Part shown: positions 45,301 through 52,375 of the stretch, in pieces
Position numbering within the stretch: position 1 is the first letter of the stretch
Layout of the letters: each line of letters begins with the position of its first letter
NCBI GenBank assembly: GCA_900316055.1
Contig: ONBK01000007.1
Location: 1 to 64,000 of the forward strand
Origin: an uncultured Bacteroidales bacterium
GTDB lineage: Bacteria > Bacteroidota > Bacteroidia > Bacteroidales > P3
Length of the DNA stretch: 64,000 bases
Direction: 5' to 3'
Translations under genes and position numbers: made by a program
The notes under the pieces: generated by a model
What the model was told of the DNA's origin: nothing
Database searches by the model: none
Seen by the model: the letters and a program-made list of their open reading frames with translations, nothing else

Positions 45301-45710
45301 AGACCATAGCCCTACTGGCCCGAGAGGAGAACGAACTCGGCCATAACGATGTTGCAATGAGGTTGTTGGAACAGTATCACAAGTACTATCCCAACAAGAA
45401 CTTCCTGCCCGAGACCCTGCCGCCTCAGTATTTGGACATCTATATGAATATCTATGGCGTTGAGCATATCGACAAGGTGAAGGAAGCATGGCTCTGGATA
45501 TTCAATTACCACGGCGCAATGGCCAAGTATTGTGCCAGCTTCACCGGTGAAATGAAGTCCGGTGTCGAGAGCGAACTCATCCACTCGCTCCAGGCTGTCG
45601 CTTATCTGCAGAAATTTGCTTCGGAAACTTTGAAGGATGCCGAATTGTCCAAGAAGGCCGAAGAAGTATTGCAGCGTTATACCCCTGCCGAATTGTTAGC
45701 ACAGAAATGA
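42318..45710 (+). CDS. DUF2723 multi-pass membrane protein (putative glycosyltransferase) with zinc-ribbon insertion
   Basis: The 1130-residue inner-membrane protein has an N-terminal pair of helices (about residues 14-40), the DUF2723 core with the conserved [26 protein letters not shown] (about 112-137) and about a dozen helices to near residue 690, then a soluble C-terminal part. DUF2723 resembles GT-C enzymes such as protein O-mannosyltransferases and is a candidate for glycosylation of exported proteins. Cys931, 934, 942, 944 and 947 ([17 protein letters not shown]) form a small zinc-ribbon-like knuckle that I do not remember in this family. Its TGA overlaps the next gene's ATG. Confidence 0.88.
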   Translation: [1130 protein letters not shown]

Positions 45711-45955
45711 GCAAACCGAAGAAAATCAAGCCGAAGAAATATACCCTCACGCTCTCGGAGCGTGAGGCCCTTCGGCTCGGTCGCTATGCCGAAGCCCTAG
45801 GGGTCAGTCGTCCGTTGGCACTTCAACGCATGATGAAGCAGGCTCTGCGTGAGGCCGCCGACTTGCCGGTAGGCAAGGAGGATACCAATCAACTGGGACT
45901 GTTCGACACTCTTCAGATTGACATTTTCAATAATACTGCGGTGGTGAAGGAGTGA
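45707..45955 (+). CDS. Small basic protein, ribbon-helix-helix-like
   Basis: The 82-residue protein begins with a lysine-rich tail (MSKPKKIKPKK), followed by a strand-like YTLTLSEREALRLGRYAEALGVSRPLALQRMMKQALREA, which looks like a strand plus two helices, the layout of ribbon-helix-helix DNA-binding proteins. The rest is acidic. It overlaps the DUF2723 stop by 4 bp, so the two are translationally coupled, and it precedes atpB by 28 bp. A regulatory role is a guess. Confidence 0.65.
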   Translation: MSKPKKIKPKKYTLTLSEREALRLGRYAEALGVSRPLALQRMMKQALREAADLPVGKEDTNQLGLFDTLQIDIFNNTAVVKE

Positions 45956-45983
45956 GGATTATGATAATATTATCTGTAATGGT

Positions 45984-47054
45984 ATGAAAAAGTTTTTTGT
46001 ATTTTGGGTAGCGGCATTCTTCATGGCTCTTCCTCTCACTTCCCGAGCGGAGGAGAGCAATGAAATCGATGCCGGTTCGGAGATTATTGGACATGTCACC
46101 GACGCCCATTCGTGGCATCTGTTCGACTACGTCTCGGACGGCGAGACCCACGCCGTGGCTATCCCGCTGCCTGTCATCCTTATCAACGACGGACATCTGG
46201 ACATCTTCATGTCGTCGAAGTTCGAGCACGGTCACGCCTCCTACAAGGGCTATAGCCTTGTGGGCGGTGGGTCGGAGAAGGAGGAGATTGTCTATACCGA
46301 CGCCAATGGTGTGGTGAGCAAGCCTTTCGACCTCTCCATTACCAAGACGGCGGCAGCCATTATGGTGTCTGTTACCCTTCTGATAATCATCGTAATGGTG
46401 ACAAAGAAGGGGTATAAGAAGCGCCCCAACCAAGCACCTAAAGGTCTGCAAAGTCTTGTGGAGATGCTGGTGGTATTCGTGAGGGACGATATTGTTCGTC
46501 CGATGATAGGTGAAGCCAAATACCAGAAATATCTGCCGTATCTGCTTACTCTCTTCTTCTTCATCTTCTTCAGCAACATTTTGGGTTTGATACCCATCTT
46601 CCCGGCGGGTGGCAATATCAGCGGAAACATTGCGGTCACCGCCACACTGGCGATTATCACATTCCTAATCACCAATATCAGCGGTAACCGTCATTACTGG
46701 ACCGATGTTTTCAACACTCCGGGTGTTCCCGCTTGGCTAAAGATATTCCCGCTGATGCCCTTGGTGGAATTAATGGGTGTCTTTACCAAACCCATCGTAC
46801 TGATGATTCGTCTCTTTGCCAATATGACCGCCGGCCATATTGTCATCCTCGGATTTATCTTCCTCATCTTTATCCTCAGCAATCTTTTTGGCACCCTTGT
46901 GGGTAGCGGAGTGACGGTGGTGAGCATCTTCTTCAGTGTCTTTATCTCGCTGTTGGAATGTTTGGTGGCCTATCTGCAGGCTTTCGTTTTCACCATGCTC
47001 ACCTCGCTCTACATCGGCATGGCGGTGGAAGAGCCGCACCATAAGGAAGCGTGA
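45984..47054 (+). CDS. atpB: F-type ATP synthase subunit a
   Basis: Subunit a is the membrane stator channel for protons or sodium ions. The 356-residue, long Bacteroidota form has a signal-peptide-like N-terminus (MKKFFVFWVAAFFMALPLTSRA), a periplasmic stretch, and then five or six helices. The essential arginine lies in VLMIRLFANMTAGHIV, and the C-terminal helix in LLECLVAYLQAFVFTMLTSLYIG. The usual neighbours atpE, atpF, atpH, atpA, atpG, atpD and atpC are not here: it lies between a small DNA-binding-like gene and pgk. The rest must be elsewhere if the enzyme is complete. Confidence 0.95.
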   Translation: MKKFFVFWVAAFFMALPLTSRAEESNEIDAGSEIIGHVTDAHSWHLFDYVSDGETHAVAIPLPVILINDGHLDIFMSSKFEHGHASYKGYSLVGGGSEKEEIVYTDANGVVSKPFDLSITKTAAAIMVSVTLLIIIVMVTKKGYKKRPNQAPKGLQSLVEMLVVFVRDDIVRPMIGEAKYQKYLPYLLTLFFFIFFSNILGLIPIFPAGGNISGNIAVTATLAIITFLITNISGNRHYWTDVFNTPGVPAWLKIFPLMPLVELMGVFTKPIVLMIRLFANMTAGHIVILGFIFLIFILSNLFGTLVGSGVTVVSIFFSVFISLLECLVAYLQAFVFTMLTSLYIGMAVEEPHHKEA

Positions 47055-47148
47055 TTAATGTTTGATTGCTTGATTGCGTTAATGCATGAGTGGCTGACGC
47101 AATCAAACAATCAACCACTCAAACAATCAAGCAATCAACCATTCAAAC
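47053..47148. repeat. Inverted octamer element between atpB and pgk
   Basis: Units GATTAATG, TTTGATTG, CTTGATTG, CGTTAATG, CATGAGTG, core GCTGACGC (47093-47100), then AATCAAAC, AATCAACC, ACTCAAAC, AATCAAGC, AATCAACC and ATTCAAAC, all in one 8-bp register. It starts at the atpB stop and ends 10 bp before the pgk ATG, so it forms the whole pgk leader. Confidence 0.9.
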
Positions 47149-47158
47149 AATTTATAAC

Positions 47159-48355
47159 ATGAAAAGTATTAAAGATATCAATTTTGCAGGTCGTAAAGTC
47201 CTCCTCCGTGTCGACTTCAACGTCCCTATGAACGACCAAAAGCAGATCACCGACGACACCCGTATGCGTGAGTCGATGCCCACCATCGAGAAACTTCTAA
47301 AAGACGGCGCCGCCATCATCATTATGGCCCACTTCGGTCGTCCCAAGAAAGGTGGTTTCGAGCCCGAGTTGACCCTCGAGCCTGTGGCCAAATATCTTGA
47401 GACCCTCGTGAACCGTCCCGTGAAGTTCACCCAGGAACTCCTCGGTAGCGGCAAGCCCGAGGCAATGGCTAAAGAGCTGAAGGGTGGCGAAGTGATGCTC
47501 CTTGAGAACATCCGCTTCTATCCCGAAGAGACCAAGGGTGGCGAGGACCTCGCCCGTCAGTTGGCCGCTCTCGGCGACTGCTACATCAACGACGCCTTTG
47601 GTGCTGCTCACCGTGAGCACAGCTCCACGGCTGTCATAGCCAAGTTCTTCCCCAACGACAAATACTTCGGTTTCCTCATGGAGAACGAGGTGCGTAACCT
47701 TGAGAAGCTCATGCAGAATCCTCCGCGTCCCTTTACCGCTATCATCGGTGGCTCGAAGGTCAGCAGTAAGATTGGTATCCTTGAGAATCTTCTCGATAAG
47801 GTCGACAATATGATTATCATCGGCGGCATGCGCTACACCTTCACCAAGGCCCTCGGTGGCAAGATTGGCAATTCTATCTGCGAAGACGACAAACTTGACC
47901 TGGCCCGCGAACTGATGCGCCGCATGGACGGGAAGGGCGTGAAGTACTATCTGCCCGTCGACAGCGTCATCGGTGACAAGTTCGGCAACGACGCCAACAC
48001 CCAGATTGTCGCCTCCGGCGAGGTGCCCGACGGTTGGGAGAGTATGGACTGCGGTCCCGAGAGTTGCAAGGCCATCCACGACATCGTGATGAATAGCAAG
48101 ACCATCCTCTGGAACGGCCCCGCCGGTGTCTTCGAGTTGGAGACCTTCGCCAAGGGCACCAAGGCCATCGCCCAGAGCGTGGCTGAGAGCTGCAAGAAGG
48201 GCTGCTTCGCCGCCGTGGGCGGTGGCGACAGCGTGGCTGCCGTCAAGCAGATGGGTATCGCCGACCAGATGAGCTACGTCTCCACTGGCGGTGGCGCCAT
48301 GCTCGAATACCTCGAAGGCAAAGTCCTCCCCGGCATCAAAGCCATCCAGGACTAA
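47159..48355 (+). CDS. pgk: Phosphoglycerate kinase
   Basis: This glycolytic enzyme transfers phosphate between 1,3-bisphosphoglycerate and ADP. The start is the ATG at 47159 (MKSIKDINFAGRKVLLRVDFNVPM), because the open frame further upstream is only the octamer repeat. The length is 398 residues, as expected. Seen: RVDFNVPMND, HFGRPK, LENIRFYPEE, the hinge FTAIIGGSKVSSKI, and the C-terminal GGGDSVAAVKQMG and STGGGAMLEYLEGK. A strong bidirectional terminator follows. Its leader RNA would be able to fold into a long hairpin. Confidence 0.97.
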   Translation: MKSIKDINFAGRKVLLRVDFNVPMNDQKQITDDTRMRESMPTIEKLLKDGAAIIIMAHFGRPKKGGFEPELTLEPVAKYLETLVNRPVKFTQELLGSGKPEAMAKELKGGEVMLLENIRFYPEETKGGEDLARQLAALGDCYINDAFGAAHREHSSTAVIAKFFPNDKYFGFLMENEVRNLEKLMQNPPRPFTAIIGGSKVSSKIGILENLLDKVDNMIIIGGMRYTFTKALGGKIGNSICEDDKLDLARELMRRMDGKGVKYYLPVDSVIGDKFGNDANTQIVASGEVPDGWESMDCGPESCKAIHDIVMNSKTILWNGPAGVFELETFAKGTKAIAQSVAESCKKGCFAAVGGGDSVAAVKQMGIADQMSYVSTGGGAMLEYLEGKVLPGIKAIQD

Positions 48356-48364
48356 AGGTTCTAT

Positions 48365-48409
48365 TATAAAAGAAGAGGGGCTTCTATCAGAAGCCCCTCT
48401 TCTTTTATA
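48365..48409. terminator. Bidirectional terminator between pgk and the nitroreductase gene
   Basis: A perfect 21-bp inverted repeat (TATAAAAGAAGAGGGGCTTC and one more base on each arm) with a 3-base loop. A/T ends on both sides serve the convergent genes. Confidence 0.93.
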
Positions 48410-48419
48410 CAATTATCTG

Positions 48420-48977
48420 TTATTCCGCCCAGCGGATATAGTTGGTTTTGCGGGGCAGGGGAGAGGGGATGGGCTTTGAAGGGTAGCCGACGACTAAATG
48501 GTCGATGCCCTCATAGTCGCCTTCGATTTCAAGTTCTTTCAGAATTTGCTTGCCTTCTTCGGAGTCGAACTCTTGTTTGGCGCGGTGTATCCAGCATGAG
48601 GCCAGTCCCACGGCTTCGGCGGCATTGGCCATATTGGTAAGCACGGCACAACCATCATAGAGGTAGGTGGGTACCGAACGGTCGGCAAGTACAAGCAGTA
48701 CAACAGGGGCGCCATAGAAAGGGTCGATGCCTTCGTGCGCCACACCTCCTCGAGCGATGGTGAGTTCATTCCAGATGCGGGCATTCATTGCCGAGAGACG
48801 GTCGCGTAGCGATTTATTGGTGATGGCTACAATCAGCGGACTCTGTTTCCCGTGACCGGTGGGAGCCCATGTGCCAGCTTCGCAAATCTTCTCAAGGAGT
48901 GCGCGTTCGGGCATTTGTGAAGAAAAAGCGCGGCAACTGCGTCGCGCTTTCATATTGTCGAGAACTTGATTGTTCAT
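48420..48977 (-). CDS. Nitroreductase family flavoprotein
   Basis: This 185-residue FMN-dependent NAD(P)H oxidoreductase has the family N-terminus MKARRSCRAFSSQMP, the segment AGTWAPTGHGKQSP (FMN phosphate site), AEAVGLASCWIH and a C-terminal VVGYPSKP. It may reduce nitro compounds, quinones or a native flavin substrate. It is preceded by a lipoprotein gene whose stop overlaps its start by 4 bp, and it ends at the shared terminator with pgk. Confidence 0.92.
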   Translation of the reverse strand: MNNQVLDNMKARRSCRAFSSQMPERALLEKICEAGTWAPTGHGKQSPLIVAITNKSLRDRLSAMNARIWNELTIARGGVAHEGIDPFYGAPVVLLVLADRSVPTYLYDGCAVLTNMANAAEAVGLASCWIHRAKQEFDSEEGKQILKELEIEGDYEGIDHLVVGYPSKPIPSPLPRKTNYIRWAE

Positions 48978-49426
48978 TTTTTATCAACGGCTTTAATGAG
49001 GCTAATGACAGGAGCAGATGCGGCTTGCTGGTTCTGTTGGGAGGTGTTGCTCGAACTGACGTTGGCAAGTCCGCTACATGTCAGCAGGAGGTTGATAAAT
49101 TCGTTGGAATTATGGTTGGTGATAAGACCGGCAGATGACATGACAAGGCCAGTGGCGAAAGATTTACGGTAACTCGAGTTGTCCTTGTTGGCTTTAATCT
49201 GGGTGTAGGCAGTGGCCAGCGCAAGGGCGTTGGAAAGGTTGTTGCCAGAGGTGAGGTTGATGGTGCCTGTGGATTTGTACGAGTTGTAGAGACCGAGTAT
49301 TGCGCTGCCGCAGGTCTGGCCCATGGAGGTGGCTGCTGTGTTTGATGAAGCTGCCGAACCAAGGATGCCACAAGAAGTGAATGCCAGCGAGGCGAAACAT
49401 ACAAGAATAATAGATAAACGTTTCAT
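48974..49426 (-). CDS. Lipoprotein of unknown function, DUF4197/spot-like helical
   Basis: The 150-residue protein has a lipobox at FTSCG (about residue 19), followed by an Ala/Ser/Thr-rich region (GILGSAASSNTAATSMG) and a helical body with LALATAYTQIKANKD and NEFINLLLTCSGLANVS. I do not recognise a firm family. It is translated with the nitroreductase (ATGA overlap). A promoter box lies at 49470-49477. Confidence 0.75.
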   Translation of the reverse strand: MKRLSIILVCFASLAFTSCGILGSAASSNTAATSMGQTCGSAILGLYNSYKSTGTINLTSGNNLSNALALATAYTQIKANKDNSSYRKSFATGLVMSSAGLITNHNSNEFINLLLTCSGLANVSSSNTSQQNQQAASAPVISLIKAVDKK

Positions 49427-49469
49427 ATTCTGTAATTTTAATTGTTAATAATAATTTCTATACAAACTG

Positions 49470-49477
49470 CAAATATA
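49470..49477 (-). promoter_or_regulatory. Probable -7 box of the lipoprotein-nitroreductase operon
   Basis: The minus strand reads TATATTTG, 44 bp before the lipoprotein start. No clear -33 box. Confidence 0.5.
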
Positions 49478-49519
49478 CACAAAAAAATATAATTGAAATA
49501 TGAAAAATACGGAATGACC

Positions 49520-51409
49520 TTAGTTAATAATCTCGTCGAGTTCAAGCCAACGGAGCTCTTTTTCGTCAAGAAGAGCAATCACTTCACCGATGCGGGTAGA
49601 GGCTTTCATGATTTCTGTTGGGTCGGTCATTGCGCCGTCACTAAGATGCTGTTCAAGGGTGGCCTTTTCTGTGGTAAGTGATTCAATCTCAGTGGTGAGT
49701 GATTCGTATTCTTTTTGTTCCTTGTAGGTGGCCTTCCGTTTAGGTGATAGTTGAGAGCTGTGGGGTGAAACTTTATTGTTGACCTTTTGAGCTTTTTCTT
49801 CTTTCACCTTTAACTTTTCACCTTTCACCTTCTCTAATCGGTACTGCGTATAGTTGCTGTGGTAGTCCTTTATTTTGCCATTGCCCTCGAACACGAGGAG
49901 ATGGTCGACGATATGATCCATAAAGGAACGGTCGTGCGAGACGATGATAAGACACCCTTTGTAGGTCTGGAGAAATTGCTCCAGAATCTGTAAGGTGTAG
50001 ATGTCGAGGTCGTTGGTGGGCTCATCGAGGATGAGAAAGTTGGGGTTGGCCATGAGAATCTGCAGCAGGTAGAGTCGCCGCTTCTCGCCACCGCTGAGGT
50101 TGCCGAAGTAGTTGTACTGCGTCGTGCCGTCGAATCCGAAGTAGGTGAGGAACTGGTGTGCCGACATGCTCTTGCCGTTGTCCAATTCTATCTCTTCGGC
50201 GATGTCTTTTACCAAGTCGATGACACGTCGGTCGGCAGGTGCGCTCAAGCCCGCTTGTGTGTAGAATCCAAACTGGATGGTTTGTCCAACAACAACACGC
50301 CCGCTGGTGGGTTTTAGTTTCTCTGTGATGATATTCAGAAATGTACTCTTCCCTACGCCGTTGGGGCCCACAATGCCAATCTTTTCTCCCTTTTTGAATA
50401 CGTAACTATAATCGTCGATTAATGTGTTAATGTGTGAATGCGTTAATGTATTAGTGGCTGGCGCATCAATACTAACGCAATTACGCTTTGGCGCATTAAC
50501 GCAATAGGTAATGTTGTACAGTTCAAGGATTTTTCCACCGATGCGCTCGGTCTTCACGGTGAGTTGGGGACGGGTCTCGTCGAAGCGCGTGTGAGCTTTG
50601 GCTTCCAACTCGTAGAAAGCATCGATGCGGGCTTGCGCTTTGGTGCCACGAGCCTGTGGCATGCGGCGCATCCACTCGAGTTCGGTGCGGTAGAGACTAC
50701 GGGCTTTCGCCACTTCGGCACGCTCGTTGGCCTCGCGTTCGGCTTTCTTCTCTAAATAATAATCATAATGTCCTTTGTAATGATAGAGTCGCGCGTTGTC
50801 GAGTTCGTAGATATTGTCGCAGACGTTGTCGAGGAAGTAACGGTCGTGGGTGACCATAAGGATGGCGAGTCGTTGGCGCGAGAGAAATTCCTCAAGCCAT
50901 TCGATCATCTCGATGTCAAGGTGGTTGGTAGGCTCGTCGAGGATGAGCAGGTTGCAGTCGTCCATCAGCAGTCGGCATAGTGCAACCTTCTTCTGCTCGC
51001 CACCGCTGAGGGTCTCCATTTGGCGGTCAAGGAGGCTGTCGACCTTCATGCGACTCAGAATTTCCTCCATCCGCTGTTCGAAAGTCCACTCGTCCTCTGT
51101 CTCGGGCTTTTGTACATCGTAGACAAAATCGCGCACCATCTGTTGGGGGTAGGCCTCGGGGCTTTGGGGTAGGTAGGCGAGCTTTAGATCGCCTCGGAAG
51201 GTAATCTTACCACTGTCCTGCAGCGTATTGTAACCACGTTGTCCAGCGGCCGTCATGATGATATTGAGCAGGGTCGACTTACCGTATCCATTGCGGGCAA
51301 TGAGGGCCGACTTCTGTCCTGCGTTGATGCCGAAGGAGATGTCTTCGAAGAGCAGTTTGTCGCCGAAACTCTTGGTGAGGTTTTCTACTGTGAGCAGTGC
51401 GTCAGCCAT
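49520..51409 (-). CDS. ABC-F family ATPase (Uup/EttA-like)
   Basis: The 629-residue cytoplasmic protein has two ABC domains and no membrane part; ABC-F proteins act on the ribosome or, for Uup, on DNA repair. Seen: first Walker A ARNGYGKST (38-46), LSGGEQKKV, LLILDEPTNHLD; second Walker A GIVGPNGVGKST (about 345-356), LSGGEKRRL, FLILDEPTNDLD; a positively charged C-terminal coiled coil, the Uup type. Two in-frame repeat elements lie here: an inverted octamer element at about residues 302-331 just before the second ABC domain, and an inverted heptamer element at about 528-556 in the linker to the coiled coil. It follows the phosphatase gene by 9 bp. Confidence 0.93.
   Translation of the reverse strand: MADALLTVENLTKSFGDKLLFEDISFGINAGQKSALIARNGYGKSTLLNIIMTAAGQRGYNTLQDSGKITFRGDLKLAYLPQSPEAYPQQMVRDFVYDVQKPETEDEWTFEQRMEEILSRMKVDSLLDRQMETLSGGEQKKVALCRLLMDDCNLLILDEPTNHLDIEMIEWLEEFLSRQRLAILMVTHDRYFLDNVCDNIYELDNARLYHYKGHYDYYLEKKAEREANERAEVAKARSLYRTELEWMRRMPQARGTKAQARIDAFYELEAKAHTRFDETRPQLTVKTERIGGKILELYNITYCVNAPKRNCVSIDAPATNTLTHSHINTLIDDYSYVFKKGEKIGIVGPNGVGKSTFLNIITEKLKPTSGRVVVGQTIQFGFYTQAGLSAPADRRVIDLVKDIAEEIELDNGKSMSAHQFLTYFGFDGTTQYNYFGNLSGGEKRRLYLLQILMANPNFLILDEPTNDLDIYTLQILEQFLQTYKGCLIIVSHDRSFMDHIVDHLLVFEGNGKIKDYHSNYTQYRLEKVKGEKLKVKEEKAQKVNNKVSPHSSQLSPKRKATYKEQKEYESLTTEIESLTTEKATLEQHLSDGAMTDPTEIMKASTRIGEVIALLDEKELRWLELDEIIN
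49743..49828. repeat. Inverted heptamer element in the ABC-F linker
   Basis: On the plus strand GGTGATA, GTTGAGA, GCTGTGG, GGTGAAA, then CTTTATT, GTTGACC, TTTTGAG, CTTTTTC, TTCTTTC-like centre and CTTTCAC, CTTTAAC, TTTTCAC, CTTTCAC of opposite sense. In frame. A TTGAC lies near the centre. Confidence 0.65.
50417..50504. repeat. In-frame inverted octamer element in the ABC-F gene
   Basis: Units GATTAATG, TGTTAATG, TGTGAATG, CGTTAATG, TATTAGTG, core GCTGGCGC (50457-50464), then ATCAATAC, TAACGCAA, TTACGCTT, TGGCGCAT and TAACGCAA, in one 8-bp register. It shares GATTAATG and CGTTAATG with the pgk leader element. Confidence 0.88.
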
Positions 51410-51418
51410 TTTTAACTC

Positions 51419-52144
51419 TTATCTCCAATCTCTTAACTTCGTGTACTCTTTCTTGGCCTTCTCCATGAGGACGAGAAAGCGAGGGTCGGCATGAAGTCGT
51501 GCGACGGCGGCACTGGAGCAGAGACGGCCGGCGTCGACATCGCTTTGCCAATGGAATCCGGCAATGACGCGGCTCTGGCCAAACCTGTATCCGATGGTCA
51601 GGATGGCGTCGGCATGCTCGGGAGCCAGTTCGGTGAGCAGCAGGGCAGCACTCCATCCAAGAATGGTGTGGCCGGAAGGGTAGGAGCCGTTGTGACTCAG
51701 TTCTTCCTCGTCATTGGGCACGATGGTGGGCTCGTCGAAGAAGACATAGGGGCGTGTGCGCATATAGTGTTCTTTGGGAAGTTTACCCACTTGATCGGTT
51801 GTCATCAATCCAATGCTGAGCATCTCATAGATGGCTGGCGAGGTTTCTTTGCTGATGGTCAAACCAATAGCATCGCTGTATATGCGGCAGATATTTGCCA
51901 TGCTCCATTCAGCATCGCTTACAGCAATGGCACAACGCACGCTGTCTTTTCGCTGCCCGAGCCCCCAACGATACTGGGCTTTGTCGTAGGCGAAGGCCGC
52001 TGACGCAGTGTCAGGTGGCGCTGGCAGAAAGATTACTGCATTAGGCATGTCCTCTTTCATAATCAAGGGGTCTTGCCCATAGGTGCTGATAGAAATGAAG
52101 AAAAGAAAGGTGAGTAAGGTGGTTGAAGGGAGAATGTGTTTCAT
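51419..52144 (-). CDS. phoN: Class A acid phosphatase (PAP2 superfamily)
   Basis: This exported, nonspecific phosphomonoesterase releases phosphate in the periplasm. I chose the ATG at 52144, which directly opens the signal peptide (MKHILPSTTLLTFLFFISI); an ATG 15 bp upstream is possible. Seen in about 241 residues: the PAP2 triad of motifs KEHYMRTRP, GSYPSGH and SRVIAGFHWQSD, with the catalytic histidines. The gene precedes the ABC-F gene by 9 bp on the same strand. Confidence 0.9.
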   Translation of the reverse strand: MKHILPSTTLLTFLFFISISTYGQDPLIMKEDMPNAVIFLPAPPDTASAAFAYDKAQYRWGLGQRKDSVRCAIAVSDAEWSMANICRIYSDAIGLTISKETSPAIYEMLSIGLMTTDQVGKLPKEHYMRTRPYVFFDEPTIVPNDEEELSHNGSYPSGHTILGWSAALLLTELAPEHADAILTIGYRFGQSRVIAGFHWQSDVDAGRLCSSAAVARLHADPRFLVLMEKAKKEYTKLRDWR

Positions 52145-52176
52145 AATCTTAGTTTCCAATTATCTTTCTTGATAAC

Positions 52177-52290
52177 GTTTGACGTTTAAAGTTTAAGGTT
52201 TAAAGTTTAAGGTTTAAAGTTTAAAGAATTATGATTTAAGAAAGGCTGTGTCAGCCTCTTTAACCGTTAAACGTTAACCTTTAATCTTAA
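52177..52290. repeat. Inverted heptamer element with GGCTGACACAGCC core, intergenic
   Basis: GTTTGAC, GTTTAAA and GTTTAAG units (seven in register, 52177-52225), a spacer, the 18-bp stem-loop 52242-52259 (complement AGAGGCTGACACAGCCTT), then TTTAACC, GTTAAAC, GTTAACC and TTTAATC of opposite sense. It fills the divergent gap between the phosphatase and pseudouridine synthase genes. Confidence 0.85.
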
Positions 52291-52375
52291 TAACGTTTGT
52301 GCCTTATTATTATTGTACGCGAATCTTTTTAAAAATATAGCAGTGATACAATAAATTGTTTTTTTTAGAGTTATC

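Noticed and set aside
47090..47158. N-terminal extension of phosphoglycerate kinase
   Set aside because: It is the translation of the octamer repeat; the conserved enzyme start is the ATG at 47159.
51999..52026. CTGACGCA with GTGTCAG and CTGGC nearby, in the acid phosphatase gene
   Set aside because: It resembles the element core, but no flanking 7-11-bp units are present and the codons (PAPPDTASAAFA) are ordinary, so chance is likely.
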